NCBI GenBank assembly: GCA_002773395.1
Contig: PFBI01000003.1
Coordinates: 1,027 to 43,508 of the forward strand
Direction: 5' to 3'
Source of the DNA: Candidatus Kaiserbacteria bacterium CG10_big_fil_rev_8_21_14_0_10_47_16
GTDB lineage: Bacteria; Patescibacteriota; Minisyncoccia; Phycocordibacterales; UBA918
Length of the DNA stretch: 42,482 nt
This document shows positions 1-8,247 of this stretch, one piece after another. The position numbers and the translations under genes are program-made. Numbering within the stretch: position 1 is the stretch's first letter; each line of letters opens with the position of its first letter. The notes beneath the pieces are model-generated. The model saw only the letters and a program-made list of their open reading frames with translations, did no database searches and had not been told where the DNA came from.

Positions 1-1620
<1,620 letters not shown>

Positions 1621-2112
1621 TATACATCGCTTTCGCAAATATTTAGATTCCTTACGTAAATGCTGTACACCGCTGTACAATTTTTGCGTATCACAAACTC
1701 TACAATCTGTGATACATGAGTGTTTGTTCACTCCACATAAAATACGTAATGTGGAAATGAACGGTTGCACTGTTCTCTATCGATTTGCGTGTGCAAACTA
1801 GATGAACAGCACATGTGTGTTTGTTCGTTTGTCGGGGACGAAAAGACCCTGCCGAAGCATAAATCTAAACCCGACAAACGTACCTGTTGTTTCTAATTCC
1901 AAAGAATTAGAAACCCACCTATGTGCGTCGAACACATAGGATTTTTCGAGACGGGACCTTATCAATCCCGTCTCTAAGATATGCGATTATCAAAGTTCGC
2001 ATGTTCCCCTGAATATGAAGTCTAAAAAAACCGCGATTTCGCGGCACAGAAATTCGCAATGCGAGGATCTGATCCGCTACGATTTCTTTTGATTCATACT
2101 CATAAACACGTG
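1621..2112 (-). other. 23S rRNA precursor leader with serial hairpins
   Basis: Perfect inverted repeats at 1688-1695/1708-1715, 1732-1738/1749-1755, 1826-1836/1870-1880, 1889-1899/1904-1914, 1918-1925/1933-1940 and 1948-1956/1966-1974. No convincing ORF, 16S or tRNA. Confidence 0.7.
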
Positions 2113-2118
2113 CCCGCC

Positions 2119-2146
2119 ATTCTATAGGAAACCAAAATAAAGTCAA
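2119..2146 (-). promoter_or_regulatory. Predicted promoter for the 23S rRNA gene
   Basis: On the minus strand, TTGACT (2141-2146), 16 nt, TAGAAT (2119-2124), upstream of the leader. Confidence 0.65.
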
Positions 2147-2243
2147 GCATTTTAGTGAGGGTTTGAGCGAGTACTTATGCCCATATTCTTCCCCGCGCTA
2201 TCCACCCGCTTTTCCCCTTACTTTTCCCCATATTTATACACAG

Positions 2244-2280
2244 AAAGGCCTGCCAGAAGCTTCGCTTCTGGCAGGCCTTT
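2244..2280 (-). terminator. Rho-independent-type hairpin after the MscS-like gene
   Basis: Perfect 17-bp stem AAAGGCCTGCCAGAAGC / GCTTCTGGCAGGCCTTT. Confidence 0.7.
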
Positions 2281-2311
2281 CCCTCGTCTGTTCTACCCAC
2301 TAATCGTGGTG

Positions 2312-3004
2312 TTAACCGTGATGATGATCTACTACCTCTCGTTCCACCTTTGAGAGATATTTGCTCGCCATATCCCGACCCCCAAGACCGAATGCTAACC
2401 CGAATGCAAGTGAGGTAGCAAATACAAATCCTGCAAAGAGAATCTGTACAAGCATTGGTGCAATTTCAAGCTGACTCAAGGCCGCAAGTACTGCGAAAAC
2501 AATAATTGCGTACCGCGCAATCGCTCCCAGCATTTCTGCTGCACGGAAACCTGCTGCACGCGCACCCGCCTCCACACTCGCGCTTACCACTTGTGCAATA
2601 ATCATTGCGCCAAAAATAATAAGTACCGCAACAATAACGCGTGGCAAGTAATTGAGCACGACGTCTCTGAAGAAGACCGTGATTTCACCAAGATTGAGAA
2701 TGTCGAGTGCTGCGACAATAAACACAATGATGACAAACCACTTTACCAATGAACCGACAAACTGACCGGGTTTAAAGTTGTACCCAGCACGCTTTGAGAT
2801 CACACCGATACCCGCTGCGGCAAGTGCTTCATTTGCTCTCGAAACTACAAAAAGTTTTTCAATGAGTCGTTTGAGCACATCGGCGATAATCCAACCAATG
2901 ATGACCACTAAGAGTGCGATGATCATCTGCGGAAGGAAGAGAATAATGTCGCTCCATAGATTTCGAAAGGACATCTCCAGCACAGTAATTAAATTTTGTT
3001 CCAT
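2312..3004 (-). CDS. Membrane protein with conserved TM helices, small mechanosensitive channel-like
   Basis: 230-aa ORF with several hydrophobic helices and Gly-rich LAFGLAFGLGGRDMASKYL. TATAAT lies 6 nt upstream of ATG. Confidence 0.8.
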   Translation of the reverse strand: MEQNLITVLEMSFRNLWSDIILFLPQMIIALLVVIIGWIIADVLKRLIEKLFVVSRANEALAAAGIGVISKRAGYNFKPGQFVGSLVKWFVIIVFIVAALDILNLGEITVFFRDVVLNYLPRVIVAVLIIFGAMIIAQVVSASVEAGARAAGFRAAEMLGAIARYAIIVFAVLAALSQLEIAPMLVQILFAGFVFATSLAFGLAFGLGGRDMASKYLSKVEREVVDHHHG

Positions 3005-3100
3005 ATTTTCATTATATTATTTAATAAATCGTCATAATATAATAATAACATTTCTCCCCTTTCTTCGTTATTATGAAATAGGATACCTCTCCGTCAAGAG

Positions 3101-3727
3101 TTACGGCTTATGAAGCTCGTCTCGCACGCCCACTTTGTCGACGAGAATCTTGTGCGGATAATCGAACACATCGCGCGTGAGTTTGTCGTACATACCGACA
3201 CGGTAAAGGAGGTCTTCTGTCTCAAGTGCAGCAAAGCGAATTTCAATTCCAATTTCTGATTCCAAACCTCGAATCGCAGTCTGAATTTTATTCGTATTCA
3301 ACTTCTTCATCGCAAGCAGTACATCGAGTCGTTGATCAAATTCTTTTACAAATACCCCTGCCGCAACAATGAGATCAATAGCTCCTGCTTTTCGCAAGTG
3401 CTTCACGAGTGTCTTGCCGTCAATCGGTGCAGTTTCAAAGAAAAACTTTTGCAGCGAATCGAGCTGAGGAAAATCTTTATTCAGGACAAATCCTTGAATG
3501 CGTTTCTTCCCTTTTCCACTTTCTTTCTCTACCGTGATTTGCTTTCGCAAAATAACACCCGCTCGTTCAAGTGCATTCATCTCCGTACGCGCAGTGCGAC
3601 GCACGAGTCGTGCACGCCGAGAAATCTCATCAAAAGAAAATTCTTTTGTAGGGTTAAAGAGAAAAAAGCGAAGGAGTTTAACCCGAGCCACGCTTCCAAA
3701 CAGAATTGCAAGTGAATCAGCTGCCAT
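3101..3727 (-). CDS. Winged-helix/HTH transcriptional regulator-like protein
   Basis: ORF with an N-terminal HTH-like region (LAILFGSVARVKLLRFFLFNPTKEFSFDEISRRARLVRRTARTEMNALERAGVI). Start taken at MAADSL. Confidence 0.65.
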   Translation of the reverse strand: MAADSLAILFGSVARVKLLRFFLFNPTKEFSFDEISRRARLVRRTARTEMNALERAGVILRKQITVEKESGKGKKRIQGFVLNKDFPQLDSLQKFFFETAPIDGKTLVKHLRKAGAIDLIVAAGVFVKEFDQRLDVLLAMKKLNTNKIQTAIRGLESEIGIEIRFAALETEDLLYRVGMYDKLTRDVFDYPHKILVDKVGVRDELHKP

Positions 3728-3846
3728 ATCAATCAAATCAGTATTGCGATTATAGCACGCACGACCAATCCACATCTCTGGACAAATGGCAGAATCGTGC
3801 CAAAGGAAAATCTCCTCTGTTTAAGACATGCTACAGGTCTTTCACC

Positions 3847-3880
3847 AAAACAAAAACGCCCATTCGGGCGTTTTTGTTTT
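3847..3880 (-). terminator. Rho-independent terminator of rplJ-rplL / bidirectional
   Basis: 15-bp perfect stem AAAACAAAAACGCCC-ATTC-GGGCGTTTTTGTTTT. Confidence 0.85.
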
Positions 3881-3889
3881 GTATGGAGG

Positions 3890-4369
3890 TTATTTGAGTG
3901 TAACCTTTGCTCCAGCTTCTTCGAGCTTTGCCTTGAGGGCATCAGCATCTTCTTTCTTCATACCTTCCTTCACCATTGCTGGTGCTCCGTCTACCATGTC
4001 TTTCGCTTCCTTAAGACCGAGACCGAGTACTTCCTTTACTACCTTGATCACTGCAATCTTCTGCGCACCTGCTTCAGTAAGCTCTACGTTGAACGCAGAC
4101 TGTGCTTCACCAGCATCGCCGCCAGCCGGAGCTGCAACTGCAACTGCTGATGCAGAAACGCCGAAACGCTTCTCAAGTACTTTCACAAGCTCGTTGAGCT
4201 CAAGTACTGACATCTTTTCAACTTGTTCAACAAGCGCCTTAAACGCTGCTGGTACTTCTACTGTTTCATCAACATCAGATGTAGCCGCTGCCGCTGCCTT
4301 CACTTCTTCTGCAGCCGGTGCAGCCTCTGGAGTAGTTTCCACTACGTCGTTTTGTGTTTCTTCACTCAT
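3890..4369 (-). CDS. rplL: Ribosomal protein L7/L12 (bL12) with N-terminal extension
   Basis: C-terminal [56 protein letters not shown] and N-domain [28 protein letters not shown]. About 40 extra acidic/Ala-rich N-terminal residues. Confidence 0.97.
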   Translation of the reverse strand: MSEETQNDVVETTPEAAPAAEEVKAAAAATSDVDETVEVPAAFKALVEQVEKMSVLELNELVKVLEKRFGVSASAVAVAAPAGGDAGEAQSAFNVELTEAGAQKIAVIKVVKEVLGLGLKEAKDMVDGAPAMVKEGMKKEDADALKAKLEEAGAKVTLK

Positions 4370-4389
4370 AGTAATTAATTAGTTATTAG

Positions 4390-4875
4390 TTATGCTCGTT
4401 TCTGTGCGATAGCATTGAGTCCAAGTACAAGTCCCTGAATCGGAGCGTTAATAACGTTGACGAACATTCCACGAAGCACTGGAAGTGCTGGGATAGATGC
4501 GATCTCTGTCATTTCTACCTGATTCTTGTATGCGCCTTCAAAGACACCTCCAAGGATTGCGAGACTTTCTTTGTGCTTCTTCGCGAACGCAAGTACGTTT
4601 TGTGCTGGTGCGATTGCATCAGTACTCCACGCAACCGCAACTTCACCTTCGAGTGCTGGGGCATCACCTTGATACGCTCCGTCAAATGCACGTCCGATGA
4701 GAGTCTTCTTTGCAACAAAGTACCCAACGCCTTCTTCTCGGAGCTTTGCGCGCATTGCTGTGGTATCAGCCACACCAATCCCCTTAAACCCGACGAAGAC
4801 AACTGAGTTTGCCTCATTCTTGATTGACTCAAGCTTTGCAAGAATGTCTTGCTTCTTTGCTTTTGTAATTGCCAT
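4390..4875 (-). CDS. rplJ: Ribosomal protein L10 (uL10)
   Basis: MAITKAKKQDILAKLESIKNEANSVVFVGFKGIGVADTTAMRAKLREEGVGYFVAKKTLIGRA; adjacent to rplL. Confidence 0.96.
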   Translation of the reverse strand: MAITKAKKQDILAKLESIKNEANSVVFVGFKGIGVADTTAMRAKLREEGVGYFVAKKTLIGRAFDGAYQGDAPALEGEVAVAWSTDAIAPAQNVLAFAKKHKESLAILGGVFEGAYKNQVEMTEIASIPALPVLRGMFVNVINAPIQGLVLGLNAIAQKRA

Positions 4876-4879
4876 TTTG

Positions 4880-5212
4880 ATTTTTAATCAATGGATATAA
4901 AACAGGCCAGACCGAATCGATTTCACAATCTGCCGCGATTCAAAATTCGATTCAATTCGCGAAAAAAATCATGCGGAGGTGCGAGGCATAGCTGCCTCTG
5001 TCGAGTGCCGACAAATAATTTTTTACCGAATTGTATCGAATGACTACGCGGAACAAAATCTTATGAAAACACAACTTTGTGTCAGATTTTGAAATCGGTT
5101 CGATAAGGCTTCGACCTCCCTGCACTATATATAAATAGTAGTGGGACCTCGGCCGGCTAATCCATGTGGATCAATTACCCTCTCTCGAGGACCAGCTGTC
5201 ATGAGCCTGTAT
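4880..5212 (-). promoter_or_regulatory. Structured 5' leader of rplJ-rplL (candidate L10-type leader)
   Basis: About 330 nt between a TATAGT -10 candidate (5220-5225) and rplJ. Contains complementary segments such as CAAAATCT/AGATTTTG and a long-range pairing CGAATCGATTTC / GAAATCGGTTCG. Motif match to the L10 leader class is only suggestive. Confidence 0.45.
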
Positions 5213-5241
5213 GCGAGACACTATACCAAAGATTTATAAAA

Positions 5242-5274
5242 AGAAAAGGCCGGCGCAAAGCGCTGGCCTTTTCT
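5242..5274. terminator. Rho-independent-type hairpin
   Basis: AGAAAAGGCCGGCGC-AAA-GCGCTGGCCTTTTCT. Confidence 0.75.
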
Positions 5275-5287
5275 ACCCCTACCCCTC

Positions 5288-5761
5288 CTACAAATTCTCT
5301 ACGTCCTTTTTCAGCTGTTCTGCCTTCCATCCCACCACGTTGCTCACAAGCTGCAAGAATGTTGCAACCGCTGCAATCGAGAGGAAGAGTACCGGATAAA
5401 ATGCGTACGGTGTAAGGAAGTAAAAGAAGATCACCATTGCTGATGCCCAGATACCGAAGCACCACGGGCAGGTGATGAGATCCCCCAATGTACGTCGTGG
5501 CCCCTTCTCTGGCTTCATGAGTATCGTCACTCCTTCAACTTCAACAACATCAAAGAATTGTTCACGGAAGAATGCTGTGATCTTGTCATACACAAAGAGT
5601 CGGATAAGACGATACGTCGCAAGTGTAATAAGAAGAATATCTGCCCCACTCACTGAATACAACGGGCGGTATGAATGAACATTGAGCACCTCAATCCCTG
5701 CAACTACAAGCACAATAAAGAAAAGGGTAAAAATGATATTCCACGCGTACTGATTAGTCAT
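5288..5761 (-). CDS. DUF1360-like membrane protein
   Basis: LITLATYRLIRLFVYDKITAFFRE...GPRRTLGDLITCPWCFGIWASAM. The second Met (5761) is preferred because TATACT lies 8 nt upstream. Confidence 0.8.
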   Translation of the reverse strand: MTNQYAWNIIFTLFFIVLVVAGIEVLNVHSYRPLYSVSGADILLITLATYRLIRLFVYDKITAFFREQFFDVVEVEGVTILMKPEKGPRRTLGDLITCPWCFGIWASAMVIFFYFLTPYAFYPVLFLSIAAVATFLQLVSNVVGWKAEQLKKDVENL

Positions 5762-5909
5762 TCGCATATAGTATAGAGAGCTTACGCGCCTGCGGCGCTT
5801 ACAACAATAATAAATAAAAGTGTTCCCGCGATAATCGCCAGAAACCCAAAAAAGAACTTATAGAAATTCCTATTGAACATCGAGATTATTATATCAGATT
5901 CAAAAGCTG

Positions 5910-5933
5910 GTCGTCTGGGACGAAGTTGGAACT
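5910..5933 (+). repeat. 24-bp direct repeat, copy 1
   Basis: gtcgtctgggacgaagttggaact; one mismatch to 6893-6916. Confidence 0.85.
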
Positions 5934-5963
5934 ATTGTTTCTATGTTATGGTAATATTCAGTT

Positions 5964-6140
5964 ATGAAGAGGGCTTACCCTATTAGTTTTATAATTGTCG
6001 GAATACTTTTTTTAATGACCGCTTATATTAATTTAAGTTATGAGGATACTAGTTTCGGCACGCTTATATTCTTTGGATTTGGTGGGATAGCCTTGATACT
6101 AGAGGGAATAAAACGTCTTAAGGCAAAAAATAAACCGTAG
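5964..6140 (+). CDS. Small hydrophobic protein (58 aa), below the ORF-track cutoff
   Basis: MKRAYPISFIIVGILFLMTAYINLSYEDTSFGTLIFFGFGGIALILEGIKRLKAKNKP*; two predicted TM segments and a basic tail. Confidence 0.6.
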   Translation: MKRAYPISFIIVGILFLMTAYINLSYEDTSFGTLIFFGFGGIALILEGIKRLKAKNKP

Positions 6141-6155
6141 GCCGACGCTAAAATT

Positions 6156-6866
6156 TTACTGAATTCTATCAGACTTAAATAAATTATGCTTTGCGCAAAG
6201 TAGCTGTACATTCCTTATATCTCTACTAGAACCACCTTTTGAAAAAGGAATTATGTGATCGAAATGTAAATCCTTTGTTGATCCACAATCTACACACTTA
6301 CCCTGATCTCGCTCCCAGACTCTCTGCTTAATAATTGTCGGAATTCTTCTTGAAAATTCAAACTCCTCTTGTTCAGTTGGTGTTACCGACTCCGTACCCT
6401 TCGGAAGTAATTTGTATTTAAATACTTTCCGCTTCTCGATTTCCGAATATACGAAGTCTACATCTACAAGATCAAACCATCCCTTATCTGACCAGACATT
6501 AGGACTAATCTTTTCATAAACTCTGACAGATTCTGCTTTCTCTCTCCTTTTAAACTTATAGTCTTCTGCAGAGATAAATAACTTTCCGTTATTAGTTAGG
6601 TTACCTTTCTTTGTGAACATTGGTTGGTCTAGATCTTTTGGTTTTAGATTATGATCATCTCTAACATCTCTTCTTGTATTAATGTCCTCCCCTTCGTAAC
6701 TAAGTATCTCACCCGATTCATCAAAACCATCATTGTACGGTGAGTTTTCACTAACTGACATCAAAAGTACCGTATATGGTTTATTTTTAGGATGAACATT
6801 AATTCCTTTTTGAATTCGGAAGCCCTCTATCAGAACAATGTCGTCGTATGAGAGTATATCTTGCAT
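6156..6866 (-). CDS. HNH endonuclease with an N-terminal SRA/YDG-like domain; candidate modification-dependent restriction enzyme
   Basis: C-terminal HNH: RVWERDQGKCVDCGSTKDLHFDHIIPFSKGGSSRDIRNVQLLCAKHNLFKSD. The N-terminal EILSYEGEDI...LTNNGKLFISA...AESVRVYEK...KGWFDLVDVDFVYSEIEKRKVFKYKLLP resembles an SRA fold. Confidence 0.75.
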   Translation of the reverse strand: MQDILSYDDIVLIEGFRIQKGINVHPKNKPYTVLLMSVSENSPYNDGFDESGEILSYEGEDINTRRDVRDDHNLKPKDLDQPMFTKKGNLTNNGKLFISAEDYKFKRREKAESVRVYEKISPNVWSDKGWFDLVDVDFVYSEIEKRKVFKYKLLPKGTESVTPTEQEEFEFSRRIPTIIKQRVWERDQGKCVDCGSTKDLHFDHIIPFSKGGSSRDIRNVQLLCAKHNLFKSDRIQ

Positions 6867-6892
6867 AATTTTGAGTATATCAAAAAATATTA

Positions 6893-6916
6893 GTCGTCTG
6901 GTACGAAGTTGGAACT
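6893..6916 (+). repeat. 24-bp direct repeat, copy 2
   Basis: gtcgtctggtacgaagttggaact. Confidence 0.85.
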
Positions 6917-6923
6917 TTTCTAG

Positions 6924-7265
6924 TTAACTTATAACCAAACCAGCTCTCTCAAGCTCCTCTATTGCTTCTAATTTAATACAGTGAGCAACTAGGTCGACGT
7001 TACTCATTTTTTTCAGTTTTCTTTGCTTAATATCAAATCTGGTTTGTATTAAGAATTTAAGCCGCTTCTCACTTTCTTCTTTTAAGAGAAATGACTGTGT
7101 TTCAAAAAAATAAATCCTTGCATAACAAATTGCGACTTCATATATTTCCTCCTCAATAGAAGGAAATTCCAGCTCGATGTCGTCATATTTGCAAGCAATT
7201 AGAATACGGCCAATACTCCTGCCTTTCTCCTTGATATATTCCTCAATGTTGTCATTGGATGCCAT
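6924..7265 (-). CDS. Hypothetical protein, helical, AT-rich gene
   Basis: 113-aa ORF; extended -10 TGGTATACT with 6 nt to ATG. Confidence 0.65.
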   Translation of the reverse strand: MASNDNIEEYIKEKGRSIGRILIACKYDDIELEFPSIEEEIYEVAICYARIYFFETQSFLLKEESEKRLKFLIQTRFDIKQRKLKKMSNVDLVAHCIKLEAIEELERAGLVIS

Positions 7266-7448
7266 TTCTCAAGTATACCAAAAGTTCTATAGTCTTTTTA
7301 GGTCGTTAAAAATGAATCGACCGCTGCGCCAAAGCAGAGGCTCCATGACACCTTCTGAGGCATGGAGTAAACGGGCACGCCAATCTGGCGCGTCCGTTGT
7401 AATTAAAGATTGGCCAGCTAGTTGTCTGGGACTTGCCCTGGGCTTATC

Positions 7449-7976
7449 TCAAACAGAATTAGAGATTGTAAATAAATCTGGTTTGTTAAGCACTTGGCTT
7501 TCAATTGGGAATGCGGTAATACACACAATATTGAAATGGGATGTAAACTTAGTAATGCCGTCTCTGATTTCGGGCCCTCCACCCAATTCTTGAGCAGAAC
7601 AAAACGATGGGTGAGCAATGCCTATATTTTCCGTCAGCGGGATACTTGATGAGATGACTGCATTAAAAATTGTCTTAAATTGACCACTTCCAGTAGATAT
7701 ATTTATGGGTTGAGTCGCATCATATCTGAGAGTCGGTTCTGGCAGAGGAGGATTATTTTGAATAGTAATAGTAGTATTGTTACCAATTTGATCAATAGTT
7801 TGTATAGAACCAGGAGAATCTATGGTTTCTATCTCCTTGTTTGAAGTATTAGGTAATAGAAATAGTGCACTAATAACTGCTGCTATAAGTACGCCAACAA
7901 CTGTTACCGTATACGGATTATAAAGGAATCTGTAAAAATCAGATTTTTGAGTCTGTGTACCATTTAAAAAAGACAT
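7449..7976 (-). CDS. Hypothetical membrane-anchored protein
   Basis: 175-aa ORF with one N-terminal TM segment (YTVTVVGVLIAAVISALFLL). Confidence 0.65.
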   Translation of the reverse strand: MSFLNGTQTQKSDFYRFLYNPYTVTVVGVLIAAVISALFLLPNTSNKEIETIDSPGSIQTIDQIGNNTTITIQNNPPLPEPTLRYDATQPINISTGSGQFKTIFNAVISSSIPLTENIGIAHPSFCSAQELGGGPEIRDGITKFTSHFNIVCITAFPIESQVLNKPDLFTISNSV

Positions 7977-7997
7977 GCTCTTATTTCTAATTTAGAC

Positions 7998-8177
7998 TCA
8001 TTTCTTCCAGTCTTCAATGATGAATTTTGAGCCGCTCTTGCGGACAGTCACCTTCTGACGGTCACGCCACTTGAGTTCTCGTACAAATTCTATTGGTAAT
8101 GTAAGGGAAATACTTTTACCACCACCAGTACGTGTGAGCTTACGGATATTGCGCTCTTCAAGAGATTTACGAGCCAT
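7998..8177 (-). CDS. AbrB/SpoVT-like DNA-binding protein (59 aa), below the ORF-track cutoff
   Basis: MARKSLEERNIRKLTRTGGGKSISLTLPIEFVRELKWRDRQKVTVRKSGSKFIIEDWKK*, swapped-hairpin AbrB pattern. Confidence 0.75.
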   Translation of the reverse strand: MARKSLEERNIRKLTRTGGGKSISLTLPIEFVRELKWRDRQKVTVRKSGSKFIIEDWKK

Positions 8178-8202
8178 AATATATTTATATTATCACAAAG
8201 AA

Positions 8203-8238
8203 AACTCTTGAATTAACTCTAGAGTTAATTCAAGAGTT
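8203..8238. repeat. 36-bp perfect palindrome
   Basis: AACTCTTGAATTAACTCT|AGAGTTAATTCAAGAGTT, self-complementary with no spacer. Confidence 0.95.
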
Positions 8239-8247
8239 AACTATTCT

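Noticed and set aside
1919-2146. 75-aa minus ORF
   Set aside because: Overlaps the 23S promoter and hairpin leader; no SD or domain.
3828-4382. 184-aa plus ORF
   Set aside because: Antisense to rplL; Ala/Ser-rich shadow translation.
5910-7440. Integron cassette array with attC sites
   Set aside because: The 24-bp repeats lack the paired RYYYAAC/GTTRRRY core layout and no integrase is present; kept only as direct repeats.
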